DNA from: Acidobacteriota bacterium
Lineage (GTDB): Bacteria > Acidobacteriota > Terriglobia > Acidiferrales > UBA7541
DNA: 64,000 bases
Assembly: GCA_013289955.1 (NCBI GenBank)
Contig: JABCYZ010000005.1
Coordinates: forward strand, 1-64,000
Direction of reading: 5' to 3'
The notes beneath the pieces are model-generated. The model was given only the letters and a program-made list of their open reading frames with translations. It had not been told where the DNA came from and ran no database searches. Below are positions 6,754-17,188 of the stretch, piece after piece; position 1 is the first letter of the stretch; each line of letters starts with the position of its first letter. The position numbers and the translations under genes were made by a program.

Positions 6754-8220
6754 TTAAGGCATCGGGTAGTCCCTAGAAACATCCTCGAGCAGCAGCACCC
6801 AGTCATTTCCGCGCCCATTTGTGGGCGGCGTATACGTCTGAATTCCCCAGCAATCAGACTGATGAAACTCGTAGGAAATGCCGTAGCGCGGATCGTACCA
6901 GATCTCTTTCAATCGCTCGCCGTGGATCACGCTCTTGTCGAGCGTAAAGCCCTCTCCTCGCGGGGAATAAACAATCGCAAACGAGCCGTCCGCCGATCGC
7001 GCGGCTCGAATTTTCGCTCCGCCCGTCAGCGGACCGTTCAGAACGATCTTCTGGTCCGGAACGAGCCTTGTGAACGGCACGGATTCGAATAGTCTTCTGA
7101 CGAAACCCATCTGAAACGCGCCCGGATGATCCATCGCCTCGTCCCAGGGAACATTGGCTCCGAGCAATCCGCCTTCGCGGCCCATCCAAGGATCGCCGAG
7201 CCGGCCCGCCCGAATCTGGTCCTGGACGGGCGTGTCCTGCCCGTTCGCTTTGTCTAGTGCCGGTTTGTAGATTTGCCAGATGTTGTTGTTGCCGTAGGTA
7301 TGCCCGCAGGCACCGGCCAAAATCGACCAATAGGCGGACTGCCGCACGTCGTAATCGTCAAAGCGGTCGAGCCCGCTCATGCCGCGGAAATGAAAACCTA
7401 CCGGAAGCTGCTCGTAGCGGTTTTCGCCATCGATGGTCGGTTTCAGGGGCTTCAGGGCGTAATCATGCTCGGCATAGAGGCCGTTGTCATGGTCGCGCGA
7501 GGAGTGCGAGGACTGGTACATGTTGAAATCGAGCCAGCCGGCGTCATTCAATTTGATGGAGGAAAATCCCGGGCCGATGGGATGAAAGGTCTTGAGGTGC
7601 GCGCCGCCATCGCCCTCGGCAAGCCCGGCGGCCAAGGCATCTACAATCGCGCGCTCTTTTTCGTTGGTGATGGAATGATCGCCGCCAAGAATCCAGATGA
7701 TTGGCTTATCCTTATATCTTGCTCCCAGGAAGCGACCGTACTGCCTGGCTGTTTCCGCGGTGAAGAAAGCCGTGCTGGATGCCCAGTAATTGCCCCAACT
7801 CGGAAGCATGCCCATGACCAAGCCGAGTTCGGCTGCCTTGCTCACGATGAAATCGACGTGCCGGAAATAGGCCTCGTTCGGCCGCGTGGCGTCCTTGCCG
7901 ATGAAGGGCAGCTCCCCATAGGCATTCGGGACGGTCAAGCCGTCCCCCGCCGCGAGCACCGTGGCCTGAATCACGGTAAAGCCTTTTTGCGCACGATTGG
8001 TCAGGTACTTGGTGGCTTCCTCGCGATTCAATTTGTGAAACAACTCCCAGGCCGTGTCTCCCAGATAGAAAAATGGTTTGCCACTCTCGTACTGCAGATA
8101 ACGGTGATTCTCCGTCACTTTCAAACGTTCGGCGGGAGCCGCAAAAATATTTCGAGAGAGGAAAAACAGGCTCGCAACGAGAATAACGACGCGCCCCGCC
8201 GACGAAAATCTTCGTTCCAT
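6754..8220 (-). CDS. GH140-like glycoside hydrolase (DUF4038 with collagen-binding-like tail)
   Basis: A 488-residue exported protein; residues 1-28 form a signal peptide ending near IFAAPA. The body matches the DUF4038 TIM barrel found in family GH140, whose founding member is an apiosidase acting on the plant pectin rhamnogalacturonan II. Typical motifs are present: YLGDTAWELFHKLNREEA at the start, WILGGDH with the likely acid/base D181, and TIDGENRYE with the likely nucleophile E266. The C-terminal ~90 residues resemble the collagen-binding-like beta domain that accompanies this family. AAGGAG lies 8 nt before the ATG. No other polysaccharide-degrading genes are close, so substrate is inferred only from the family. 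Confidence 0.88.
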   Translation of the reverse strand: MERRFSSAGRVVILVASLFFLSRNIFAAPAERLKVTENHRYLQYESGKPFFYLGDTAWELFHKLNREEATKYLTNRAQKGFTVIQATVLAAGDGLTVPNAYGELPFIGKDATRPNEAYFRHVDFIVSKAAELGLVMGMLPSWGNYWASSTAFFTAETARQYGRFLGARYKDKPIIWILGGDHSITNEKERAIVDALAAGLAEGDGGAHLKTFHPIGPGFSSIKLNDAGWLDFNMYQSSHSSRDHDNGLYAEHDYALKPLKPTIDGENRYEQLPVGFHFRGMSGLDRFDDYDVRQSAYWSILAGACGHTYGNNNIWQIYKPALDKANGQDTPVQDQIRAGRLGDPWMGREGGLLGANVPWDEAMDHPGAFQMGFVRRLFESVPFTRLVPDQKIVLNGPLTGGAKIRAARSADGSFAIVYSPRGEGFTLDKSVIHGERLKEIWYDPRYGISYEFHQSDCWGIQTYTPPTNGRGNDWVLLLEDVSRDYPMP

Positions 8221-8304
8221 CGTACTGCTCCTTCCTGCCTCGGATTCACCGCCGCGCAGGTGACTGCGGGGATTGTAATCGCGCGGCAGGATTTCCGCAT
8301 CCGC

Positions 8305-8341
8305 CTGACGCAGGGAACGGGCTGCTTATCTTCCCACAGGA
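8305..8341 (-). promoter_or_regulatory. Shared upstream element, copy 2 (before the GH140-like gene)
   Basis: Second copy of the element containing TATCTTCCCACAGGA (8327-8341), about 85-120 bp upstream of the GH140 start. The core is identical to copy 1 over 15 bases, and the flanks match with a 2-3-base gap. It lies in a region without a gene, so selection on coding sequence cannot explain the match. Confidence 0.5.
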
Positions 8342-8467
8342 AGGAGCGGCGATGCTTTCCTGGCTTCATTTCTATAGGAGGAGTGGCTTACGACGCGGCA
8401 AAGGAAAAAAACTGCCAGGTTGGTGTTCCTCGAGGATGCGGCGCACGTGCAGGATCGCGGAACACGA

Positions 8468-8498
8468 GGGGAGTACAACTCTCCCAGAAGTACTCCCC
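8468..8498. other. Perfect 9-bp inverted repeat in an otherwise empty region
   Basis: GGGGAGTAC (8468-8476) pairs perfectly with GTACTCCCC (8490-8498) around a 13-nt loop. No U-run follows, so it is not a clear terminator. The surrounding 8221-8868 stretch has no convincing gene; short frames there lack ribosome sites. It may be part of an RNA leader or a protein-binding site. Confidence 0.35.
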
Positions 8499-8868
8499 CA
8501 CGCGTCTCCCGACCAATTACCCCACGACTGGCACCTCGAACTGCGGTGCCCCCTATTGGTTAGACCAGGGGCATTTGAATTGGGAATGGCCTAACTAACC
8601 GTGTAGTGAGCGAAAGGACGAAATCGTTTCACTCCAGACAGAAGGAGTTCACATTCCGGCCCGGACCGGGTCGGCAATCTTTCGGTTTTGTGCTTTCTGA
8701 GAAACTTCCCGGCAGCAATGCCCGCAATCCCGATGAAAATCACGCCATTCCTTTCACGCATCCTTCGGTACTGCCAGGAATGGCGCGGCTTTTCAGAATC
8801 AGGGACGAAATGGCATGGCAACGAAGACACCAGTCCCCATCAGGGATCCCGGGTGGGGCAGCCGCGGT

Positions 8869-9021
8869 TTAAACGCTGACCCTTCTCCCGGAAACGAAAT
8901 GCAAAATAAGGAGAATGATGCCGACCACCAGCAGGATGTGGAATAGACCTGCGGATATGTGAAATGCGAAAAGTCCAAGCAACCAGCAAATGATCAGTAC
9001 TGCTGCAATGAATCCCAACAT
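8869..9021 (-). CDS. Small lmo0937-family (DUF5670-like) membrane protein
   Basis: A 50-residue protein beginning MLGFIAAVLIICWLLGLFAF and ending in a basic tail, SGRRVSV. It consists of two hydrophobic helices joined by a short turn containing HISAG. The length, the double helix and the G-F/H spacing match the small lmo0937 family of bacterial membrane proteins, whose members are often induced by stress; their function is not known. A strong ribosome site, GAGGAG, lies 7 nt before the ATG. It is a separate gene placed about 280 bp downstream of the ADOP operon. Confidence 0.82.
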   Translation of the reverse strand: MLGFIAAVLIICWLLGLFAFHISAGLFHILLVVGIILLILHFVSGRRVSV

Positions 9022-9300
9022 GATTTTATCTCCTCAAAGAAGTGCGCGGAGTTGAGCCCTCTCTAGATTCGCGCACAGCGCCCGAATGCAATGGAGTTTC
9101 TTCCAGACCTAACTTGCGCGTCTATGGAGGCAATGTCTGTTCACTTAAGCACAATGCGACTGCGCCGGTAATCGGGAACCATTGCGGCGAAGGGACACGA
9201 ATCCGGCGTCGGGACTATCCATGCAGCCGGCAGTGGAACAGACCGCCCTGCTTGCGGCGCGTCCATCCAAGTGAGGTGATCGTTCGCTTCTGAGAAGCCC

Positions 9301-11910
9301 CTATTCGTATCTCAATGCGACGAGAGGATCGACGCGCATGGCGCGGCGCGCGGGGATGTAGCAAGCGGCGAGCGCAACAGCCGCAAGGATGGCGGCAACG
9401 CCGGCAAATGTGGCGAAATCGTTTGGCGCTACCCCGTAGAGAAGGCCGCTTACGGCGCGTCCCATTCCCAGCGCAAGCGGCAGTCCAAGCAATAACCCGA
9501 TTAGCGCAAGCGCCATGCCCTGGCCGACAACCAGGCGAAAGATTCCGCGCGGCTTGGCGCCCAGAGCGATGCGAATGCCTATTTCACGGGTGCGCTCGCT
9601 CACCGCGTAGGCAATCACGCCGAAGAGCCCAATCGCAGCGAGCATCAGCGCAAATCCCGCAAAGGCGGCCATCAGCGTCCCTCCAATCTTCTGCGGGGTC
9701 ACGGAGGTCGACCACAAGTCGTCCATCGTCCGGACGTCGAAGACCGGTTGGTCGCGGTCGAGAGCGGCGACTTGCGCGCGAACGCTTTCTTCCAGGCTCC
9801 GTGGATCGGTCGTGGTCCGCGCCACCAGTGCCATGGTGTTCTGCGTCTGCTGGCGCAACGGGAAATACATCTCCGCTGGTGCGGCCACATCCAGCTGGTT
9901 TTTTACATTGCCGACGACGGCTACGACTGTACGCCAGGGATGTTCCTTGATAGCGCCGCTGAATCGCATGCGTTTGCCCAGAGGGTCTTCGCCGGGCCAA
10001 AAACGCGCCGCAAAAGCTTCGTTGACCGCGACGACTGGCTGGCCTTTCTCGGAGTCCTGGCTGGTAAACTCGCGCCCTCGAACCATCGGAATCTGCATCG
10101 TCAGAAAATACGAATTGCTCACAGTGCGGAAATTGGCGTCCGGCTCCTCTCCCGGCTTCGGTTCCGGCCGGCCCTCGATGCGAATGGACGAGGTCGTATT
10201 CATCTTGTCCAAGGGGATTATGTTTGCGGCAGCGGCATTCTCTACTCCGGGAAGATTCTGCACGCGCTCGATCAGCTGTTCATAGAAACTCGATGTCTGC
10301 TGGTCCGAAGTGTACTTCGCATCCGGCAGGGCCAGGAACATCGTCAGCACGCGGTCGGGATTGAATCCGGGAGAAACACGTTCGAGGCGGAGAAAAGAGT
10401 TCATCATCAGACCAGCCGTGGCCAAGAGCGCAAGCGAAAGCGCAACTTCAGAAACGATCAGCGCGTTCCGCAACAGTCCGCGGCGGCGCCCAACCCCGGC
10501 GGACGGGCCACCCTCTTTGAGCCTGTCGTTGACACTCAGCCGCGAGGCGGCCAAGGCCGGAAGGAATCCGAAAAGCAATCCAGTTCCGAGGGAAACCGCC
10601 ATCGTGAACAGTAGCACGGGTGTATTGATGGCGATCTTGTCCCAGCCGGGAATTATTCGCGCGAAGTCGGGCGGGATCCGAATCACGCGTACTTCCAGGC
10701 ACACATAAGCGAATAAAATCCCCAGCCCCCCTCCCAGCAGGCCCAAAAGCATGCTCTCGACCAGCCACTGCCGGATCAGCCTTCGCCGTGTCGCGCCCAA
10801 CGCCGCGCGAATTGCCGTTTCGCGCTGCCGGCTGGCCGCGCGCGCCAGCAACAGGTTGGAGATATTGGCGCAGGCGATCAACAGGACCAACCCGACCGCC
10901 CCGAGCAGCACCAGCATGGGTGCCCGCGCCTCTCCGACCTCGCTTTCCATCAGCGGCATCACCCTGGCATCGCGGCCCGTATTGGATTCGGGGTACTGTT
11001 CGGTCAGCCGCGCGGCAATCGCGCTCAGTTCCGCCTGCGCCTGGTCACGGCTCACTCCGGCTTCCAGATGCGCGATGCCATGCAAATAATGCGACCCCCG
11101 GTTCCTTGCCAGAGGCGGCGGAAAAGCCAGCGCCGCCCACAACTGGGTTCCGGAAGGGTAGTTGAACTTCGGGCCCATCACGCCGACGACCGTGTACTTC
11201 ACTCCATTCAGCAACACCGGCTTTCCTACGATCGAGGGATCGCCGGCGAAGCGGTCGCGCCAAAGTCCGTAGCTGAGCATCGCGACGAGGTCTTTGCCCG
11301 GCGTGCCTTCCTCTTCTAGAAACGTGCGGCCCAGCATCGGCAGCGCTTCGAGCGCCGCAAAGAAATCGGGTGTGACCAGGAATCCGTGCAAGTGTTCGGG
11401 ATGATCGACACCGCCCAGGTTCGCATCCCACCAACTTTCTGCGGCCATATGATCGAATGTATGATTCTGGGCCTTCCAATCGAGAAAATTTGCCGGAGAA
11501 AGTTCGTTGCGCTCGTTATTGATAGCCGGCAAACGCTCCCAAAGCGCGACGATTCGATCCGGATGCGAGAGCTCCATCGGCCGGAAGAGCAGCGCGTCTA
11601 CCATGCTGAAAATATAGGTATTCGCGCCGATGCCAAGGGCCAGGGTCAGTACAGCGACGACTGTGAAGCCCGGGCTTTTCCCTAACATGCGCAGGCCGAA
11701 GCGGACGTCCTCGACGAGTTGCTCGATCCAAACAGGATTCCATACCTCACGCGTCTCTTCCTTCACTCGTGTCACGTTACCGAACTTGCGCATCGCTGCG
11801 TAGCGCGCCTCTTCCGGCGACATGCCGCGCTCGAGGTTGTCTTGTGTCTCCCGCTCGATGTGGTCACGGATGTCCTTGTCGAGATCTTCGAGCATGCGCT
11901 TCCGCCTCAT
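9301..11910 (-). CDS. ADOP-family permease, third in the PadR operon
   Basis: An 869-residue orphan permease. The N-terminal ~80 residues form a helical domain with the family hallmark [23 protein letters not shown] first membrane helix follows at ~90-112, then a MacB-like periplasmic domain and an FtsX domain (~330-450). A second periplasmic plus FtsX half ends the protein at [16 protein letters not shown]. This doubled MacB_PCD-FtsX architecture is what TIGRFAM calls ADOP. MacB relatives move substrates by mechanotransmission with an attached ATPase, but no ATPase gene is present here. GGAGG precedes the ATG, and it starts 21 bp after the preceding ADOP gene, so the three are probably one transcript. 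Confidence 0.92.
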   Translation of the reverse strand: MRRKRMLEDLDKDIRDHIERETQDNLERGMSPEEARYAAMRKFGNVTRVKEETREVWNPVWIEQLVEDVRFGLRMLGKSPGFTVVAVLTLALGIGANTYIFSMVDALLFRPMELSHPDRIVALWERLPAINNERNELSPANFLDWKAQNHTFDHMAAESWWDANLGGVDHPEHLHGFLVTPDFFAALEALPMLGRTFLEEEGTPGKDLVAMLSYGLWRDRFAGDPSIVGKPVLLNGVKYTVVGVMGPKFNYPSGTQLWAALAFPPPLARNRGSHYLHGIAHLEAGVSRDQAQAELSAIAARLTEQYPESNTGRDARVMPLMESEVGEARAPMLVLLGAVGLVLLIACANISNLLLARAASRQRETAIRAALGATRRRLIRQWLVESMLLGLLGGGLGILFAYVCLEVRVIRIPPDFARIIPGWDKIAINTPVLLFTMAVSLGTGLLFGFLPALAASRLSVNDRLKEGGPSAGVGRRRGLLRNALIVSEVALSLALLATAGLMMNSFLRLERVSPGFNPDRVLTMFLALPDAKYTSDQQTSSFYEQLIERVQNLPGVENAAAANIIPLDKMNTTSSIRIEGRPEPKPGEEPDANFRTVSNSYFLTMQIPMVRGREFTSQDSEKGQPVVAVNEAFAARFWPGEDPLGKRMRFSGAIKEHPWRTVVAVVGNVKNQLDVAAPAEMYFPLRQQTQNTMALVARTTTDPRSLEESVRAQVAALDRDQPVFDVRTMDDLWSTSVTPQKIGGTLMAAFAGFALMLAAIGLFGVIAYAVSERTREIGIRIALGAKPRGIFRLVVGQGMALALIGLLLGLPLALGMGRAVSGLLYGVAPNDFATFAGVAAILAAVALAACYIPARRAMRVDPLVALRYE

Positions 11911-11931
11911 GATTTGCCTCCAAAGTGCTTC

Positions 11932-14523
11932 CTACTCATGCCGCAGCGCAACCATCGGGTCGACGCGCATCGCCCGCCGTGCAGGAAGGTAGGACGCCAG
12001 AAAAGCAACGGTGCCGAGCACGACAGTCACGGCGACGAAGGTCAGCGGATCGGTGGGCTTGACGTCGAACAAAACGCTCGACATCCAGCGCGTCACGACC
12101 ACTGCGGCCGCGACGCCGATCGACAGGCCAAGCAGGGCCAGCCTCACTCCGTGTCCTACAATGACGCCGAGAACATCGCTTCGTTGGGCGCCGAGCGCCA
12201 CTCGCAGGCCGATTTCGCGAGTGCGCTGGGTCACCAGATACGACAGAACACCGAAGATTCCCGCGGCCGTAAGCAGCAGCGCAATGCCGCCGAAAGCCCC
12301 AAGGAGCAGCGCGTTGAAACGGTCGCCGGCGGCCGAACTCGATACGACATCCCCCATCGTGCGAAACGAGGAGGTGGCCTCATCGGGGTCGATCGCGCGG
12401 ATGGCCTGGCGCACGGCGGTCGTCGGCATGGCCGGATCGCCGGCGCTGCGCACGACCACATTCATTTTCAAAAAGGATCCCGGGGTGAACATGGCAGGAC
12501 GAAGGGATTCCTGCAGTGCGAAGTGCTTGTTGCCTCCCACGATTCCGACAATCTCACGCGCCGTGAATTCGGGCTTGCCCTCGAACATTTTCAAGTGCTT
12601 GCCGATGGGGTTCTCATGCGGGAAAAACTTCTTCACAAACGGCTCGTTCACGATCACAACTTTCCGGGAATCGAGGGAATCTTGCCGCTCAAAAGCCCGC
12701 CCAGCCAGCAATGGAATCCGCATGGCCCCGAAATAATCGCCATCGATGATTCGGATATCCGCGTCGTTATTGTCGTTTGGGTTGGCCGGCGGGTGCTCGG
12801 CGATCGTGAAGAAGGTGTCGTCGGCCTCGCCGCTGAGAGGCAATTCGGAAACGAACCCGACGGCCCCGGCACGAGAGGCGGATCGAATACGGTCCTCAAG
12901 CTCATTGAAAAACGATTCGCGCCGCTGTGCGTCGTCGTACCTCGGCGAGACAAGCGCCAGCTCCGTCGTGAGGACGTTCAGGGGATCGAACCCCAGGTTG
13001 ACCCGCATCAGCCGCCAGAAGCTGTTGAGCAAGAGACCCGAGGCAATTAACACCACCACCGAAAGCGCCACTTCGGCAACGACCAGCGCGTTGTGCACGC
13101 GATGCTTTGAACGCGCATCTCCTGCCGCTCCGCCTTCTCGCAATCCTTGCGCCAAATCGCGCCGGCTCGCCTTCAGCGCCGGCCCGAGACCGAACAGGAT
13201 CCCCGTGAAAATCGAGATGAAGAAAGTGAAAGCCAGCACCGTGCCACTCACGTTCACTTCTTCAAGACGCGGAAGACTCTGCGGCCCGAGCCCCCTCAAA
13301 AATTCGACACCGGCCGTAGCCAGAAAAACCCCGGCTGCTCCGCCGGCGAGGGCGAGAAGAAGGCTTTCCGTCAACAATTGCCTTACCAGCCGGGAGCGTC
13401 CCGCTCCAATGGCGGTCCTTATGACAATCTCGCGCTGCCGCACGCTGTTTCGCGAGAGAAGCAAGCTCGCAACGTTCGCGCACGCTATCAGCAGCACGAA
13501 CCCCACCGCGGCCAGAAGCACCAGCAAGGCAAGCCGGACACTGCCGACCAGAACGCTCTGAAGCGGCTCAAGGCGCAGGCCCCACCCGGCGTTCGTAACT
13601 GGGTATTCGTTTCCGAGACGTGCGGCAATCGTGTCCATCTCGGCTTGCGCTTCGAAGATCGTAACGCCGCGCCTGAGGAGTCCCACAGGGCGGAGGAAAT
13701 GAGAGCGGCGCGACTGCATTCCCTGATTTTGAAAAGGCGCCGGGAACCAGAGATCGGCTTCTGAAAGGACAGAAATGTCGTTCGCCAGGACACCGACGAC
13801 CGTGCGCGTCTTGTCGTCGAGTGTGACGGATTTTCCAACAACGTTTGGATCGCCGCCAAACCGTTCTTGCCACAGGTGACGGCTGAGAATTACCACCAGC
13901 GGGTCCGTGGTCTTCTCGTCGGACAGCTCGAAAGTACGGCCATAACGCAGTTTGACGCCAAGTGCATCGAAGAAGCCGGCCGTCACCATCGAGCCTTTGA
14001 CCTGGATTGGCTTGTCACTGCCCGCCAAATTGAAAAGGGAGTCTCCACCGGCCATCGCGCCGTAGTATTCAAAGGAGTGGTTCTGCGCGCGGTAATCGAT
14101 GAAATCAGAGGGCGCGACCGCGGCCTGCGTACAGAGCGTACACTTTCCCCACGACCAAACGAGGCGCGAAGCATTCTCAAACGGCAGTGGCTGAATCAAT
14201 ACGGCGTTTACTACCGAAAACAGGGCGGTGTTGGCGCCGATGCCCAGGGCCAGCGTGAGCACGGCGACGGCGGTGAAACCGGGATTCTTGCGCAACATGC
14301 GCAGCCCGAAACGGACATCCTCGATGAGTTGCTCGAGCCACACAGCGATCCACACTTCCCGCGTTTCTTCTTTCACCCGGGTCACGTTGCCGAATTTGCG
14401 CATGGCCGCGTAGCGCGCTTCTTCCGGCGTCATGCCGCGCTCGATGTTGTCCTGTGTTTCCCGGGCAATGTGCTCACGAATGTCCGCATCGAGACCTTCG
14501 AGCATGCGCTTGGGCTGCCTCAT
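11932..14523 (-). CDS. ADOP-family permease, second in the PadR operon
   Basis: An 863-residue ADOP protein with the same plan: helical N-terminus with the [22 protein letters not shown] motif, membrane helix, periplasmic domain, FtsX half, then a repeat of the last two and a terminal [16 protein letters not shown]. The first ~110 residues are nearly identical to those of the neighbours, while the periplasmic parts differ widely. That pattern suggests different ligands or partners on the outside and a conserved inner interface. It lies 46 bp after the first ADOP gene and 21 bp before the third. Two cysteines in WGKCTLCTQAAV in the first periplasmic part are absent from the siblings. Confidence 0.92.
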   Translation of the reverse strand: MRQPKRMLEGLDADIREHIARETQDNIERGMTPEEARYAAMRKFGNVTRVKEETREVWIAVWLEQLIEDVRFGLRMLRKNPGFTAVAVLTLALGIGANTALFSVVNAVLIQPLPFENASRLVWSWGKCTLCTQAAVAPSDFIDYRAQNHSFEYYGAMAGGDSLFNLAGSDKPIQVKGSMVTAGFFDALGVKLRYGRTFELSDEKTTDPLVVILSRHLWQERFGGDPNVVGKSVTLDDKTRTVVGVLANDISVLSEADLWFPAPFQNQGMQSRRSHFLRPVGLLRRGVTIFEAQAEMDTIAARLGNEYPVTNAGWGLRLEPLQSVLVGSVRLALLVLLAAVGFVLLIACANVASLLLSRNSVRQREIVIRTAIGAGRSRLVRQLLTESLLLALAGGAAGVFLATAGVEFLRGLGPQSLPRLEEVNVSGTVLAFTFFISIFTGILFGLGPALKASRRDLAQGLREGGAAGDARSKHRVHNALVVAEVALSVVVLIASGLLLNSFWRLMRVNLGFDPLNVLTTELALVSPRYDDAQRRESFFNELEDRIRSASRAGAVGFVSELPLSGEADDTFFTIAEHPPANPNDNNDADIRIIDGDYFGAMRIPLLAGRAFERQDSLDSRKVVIVNEPFVKKFFPHENPIGKHLKMFEGKPEFTAREIVGIVGGNKHFALQESLRPAMFTPGSFLKMNVVVRSAGDPAMPTTAVRQAIRAIDPDEATSSFRTMGDVVSSSAAGDRFNALLLGAFGGIALLLTAAGIFGVLSYLVTQRTREIGLRVALGAQRSDVLGVIVGHGVRLALLGLSIGVAAAVVVTRWMSSVLFDVKPTDPLTFVAVTVVLGTVAFLASYLPARRAMRVDPMVALRHE

Positions 14524-14569
14524 GACTCACCTTCCTCAGAAACCTGCCGTCCAGTGTCCAGAACGCCGG

Positions 14570-17188
14570 TCACTCGTATCGCAAGGCCACCGTAGGATCG
14601 ACGCGCATCGCTCGCCGCGCAGGGACGTAGCAAGCCACGAGCGCGACAAGCGCGAGCAGGACGGCGACGCCCAGGAAGGTTTCGAAGTCGGTAGCGCTGA
14701 TTCCGTAGAGCAAGCTGGACAAGAGGCGCGCAAGCCCGAACGCCGCAGCGATACCGATCGTAATTCCAGCGCCCGCAAGTTTCAGCCCTTCGCCGACAAC
14801 CAGCCGAAAGACGTCCGCTCGAGGCGCGCCAAGCGCCATGCGAATGCCGATCTCGTGAGTGCGTTGCGCCACCGAATACGAAATCACACCGTAGATTCCA
14901 ATGGCCCCGAGAACCAGAGCCAGCCCGCTAAACAACCCGAGCAGCACGAGAGTCATCCGCCGGGTCGCCACGGAATTGCTCACCAGCTCTTGCATCGTTG
15001 AAACGGCGAAAACGGGCTGGTCCTTGTCAATCGACTGCACCGCATCCCGGATCGCAGACGTAAGTGAAGCGGGATCGGCTCCCGATTTCACGACCAGAGC
15101 CATCGAGTTTCTGGGATTCTGCCGGAACGGAACATACACTTCGAGCCGCGCCGGATTCGCTAGTCCGTACAGCCTCGTGTCGCTCACAACACCGACAACC
15201 GTGTACCACTTCGGCGGATTGGCCGCCGACGGGTGGCCAAACATGAAGCGCTTGCCAATGGGGTCCTCATTCGGGAAAAAACGCCGCGCCACCATCGCAT
15301 TGATCATCCCTGCGAGGGGCGCTTTTTCGTTGTCTTGATCGGTGAAGGTCCGGCCGCGGAGCAGCGGGATTCCGAGTGCCGTTATGTATCCCGGACTGAC
15401 GATATGAACATCTGGATGGGGAAAGTTCCCCGGCGTCGGCAGGGCCATTCCCTCGATTGTTACGTCCGAGCGGCTATGGCTGTCGGTCAGCGGAATCACG
15501 GTTCCGACCGCCGCGCTTTGAACCCCCGGCAAAGCGCTCACGCGATCGATCAGCTGCTGCCAAAAATTCAGAACGGCCGGATCTTCTGAATATTGCTGCG
15601 CGCGTAAATCCATCCCCATCGTCAGCACGCGTTCGGGCCGAAACCCGGGATCGACCTCCAGCAGGCGGTAGAGGCTCTTCATCATCAGCCCCGCGCCGAT
15701 CAGAAGAACCAGCGCAAGCGAAATCTCCGCAACCGCAAGCGCGCCGCGAAGCCGGTTTTGCGCCACGCCTCCGCCCGATGAGCGCCCGCCTTCTTTCAAT
15801 TCCGATTGGACATCGGGCTTGGTCGAATGCAGGGCGGGGGCCAAACCGAAAATAAAAGCGGCCAGAGCCACTACGCCGGCCACGAACAGCAGGACCGCAC
15901 CGTTCAGATTCACGGTCGCGCCAGACAACATGTCGCCGGGAATCAGCCGCGCCATTCCGCGAATCCCGCCCAACGCGAGGCCCACGCCCACAACGCCGCC
16001 GAAGCAGGCCAGAATAAGGCTCTCGGTCAGCATTTGGCGGATGATCCTGCCGCGGCTCGCTCCAAAAGCGATGCGCAGGGCAATTTCCTTGGTGCGGCTC
16101 GCCCCGCGAACCAGAAACAGGTTCGCTACGTTCGCGCACGCGATCAGCAACACAAACAGCACCGCACCAAAAAGCACGAGAATGGCGGTCTTCATATCGC
16201 CAACGAAAGCCTGGCGGATTGGCTGGAGCTTCACGCTGAATTGATCGTTGCTCCCTGGGTATTCGATCGCCAGCCGCGCCGCAATGCCTTCCATCTCCGC
16301 GCGCGCCTGGCCGAATCCGGCACCCGCGGCGAGCCTCCCGATCACAACCATGTCGCCGCGTTCGCCGCGCTCCTTGATGGCCCCGGAATTGTCCGTGGCC
16401 CACACGCCGATCGGCAACATCACGTCGGTCGTGTCCAGCGAACGGTAATTTGGCGGCAGCACGCCCACAATCGTGAAGCTGCGGCCATCGAGGGTAATCG
16501 TTTTACCGACAGCGTTCGGATCGCCTCCGAGATGCGATTGCCATAAGGAAAAACTAAGAAGGAGTACCGGGGCCGTTCCGGGTTTCTCTTCCGATGCGTC
16601 AAAATCCCGCCCGAGGAACGGGCGGACACCCATCATGGACAGAAAATTCGGAGAGACGGCGTCCCCGCTGATGTTTTCCGGCTGGGTTACGCCCGCGAGA
16701 TTAAAATCGACGGCCTGAACGGCGGCCATCTGCCGGAACGTGCGGCTCGCGGCGCGCCAATCGATGAAGTTTGGAAACGAAACAGAAACGTCCCCAACCT
16801 TGGGGGTGGTCTCGTGCAGCACCAGAAGACTTGCAGGATCTTTGTACGGCAGCGGCCGGAGGAGAACGGCGTAAACCACAGAGAAGACTGCCGCGTTGGC
16901 GCCGATGCCGAGTGCCAGCGTGAGTATGGCTACCAGAGTGAATCCCGGATTCTTGCGCAACAAGCGCAGGCCGAAGCGCATGTCCTCGAGCAGCTGTTCA
17001 AGCCAAAGGAGATTCCAGACGTCCCGCGCCTCTTCCTTGACCTGCATCACGTTGCCGAATTTGCGCATCGCCGCGTAGCGGGCTTCTTCAGGAGACATGC
17101 CGCGGTCGAGGTTGTCCTGTGTTTCCCGAGCAATGTGCTCCTGAATGTCTTCGTCGAGTTCATTGAGCATGCGCTTGCGCCGTCTCAT
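14570..17188 (-). CDS. ADOP-family permease, first in the PadR operon
   Basis: An 872-residue ADOP protein starting [19 protein letters not shown]. The start at 17188 is set by the 4-bp ATGA overlap with the PadR stop codon and by alignment with the other two ADOPs; an open frame continues upstream only because it shadows padR. It has the helical N-terminal domain, two MacB-like periplasmic domains and two FtsX-like membrane blocks, ending [16 protein letters not shown]. Translational coupling to PadR indicates joint expression. No ATPase is encoded in the cluster, so the energy source, if any, must come from elsewhere. Confidence 0.92.
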   Translation of the reverse strand: MRRRKRMLNELDEDIQEHIARETQDNLDRGMSPEEARYAAMRKFGNVMQVKEEARDVWNLLWLEQLLEDMRFGLRLLRKNPGFTLVAILTLALGIGANAAVFSVVYAVLLRPLPYKDPASLLVLHETTPKVGDVSVSFPNFIDWRAASRTFRQMAAVQAVDFNLAGVTQPENISGDAVSPNFLSMMGVRPFLGRDFDASEEKPGTAPVLLLSFSLWQSHLGGDPNAVGKTITLDGRSFTIVGVLPPNYRSLDTTDVMLPIGVWATDNSGAIKERGERGDMVVIGRLAAGAGFGQARAEMEGIAARLAIEYPGSNDQFSVKLQPIRQAFVGDMKTAILVLFGAVLFVLLIACANVANLFLVRGASRTKEIALRIAFGASRGRIIRQMLTESLILACFGGVVGVGLALGGIRGMARLIPGDMLSGATVNLNGAVLLFVAGVVALAAFIFGLAPALHSTKPDVQSELKEGGRSSGGGVAQNRLRGALAVAEISLALVLLIGAGLMMKSLYRLLEVDPGFRPERVLTMGMDLRAQQYSEDPAVLNFWQQLIDRVSALPGVQSAAVGTVIPLTDSHSRSDVTIEGMALPTPGNFPHPDVHIVSPGYITALGIPLLRGRTFTDQDNEKAPLAGMINAMVARRFFPNEDPIGKRFMFGHPSAANPPKWYTVVGVVSDTRLYGLANPARLEVYVPFRQNPRNSMALVVKSGADPASLTSAIRDAVQSIDKDQPVFAVSTMQELVSNSVATRRMTLVLLGLFSGLALVLGAIGIYGVISYSVAQRTHEIGIRMALGAPRADVFRLVVGEGLKLAGAGITIGIAAAFGLARLLSSLLYGISATDFETFLGVAVLLALVALVACYVPARRAMRVDPTVALRYE

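Noticed and set aside
8591..8761. 56-codon minus-strand frame with a hydrophobic stretch (GVIFIGIAGIAAGKF)
   Set aside because: The start codon directly abuts GAAGG, leaving no ribosome spacing, and the C-terminal half has no pattern; not enough to call a gene.
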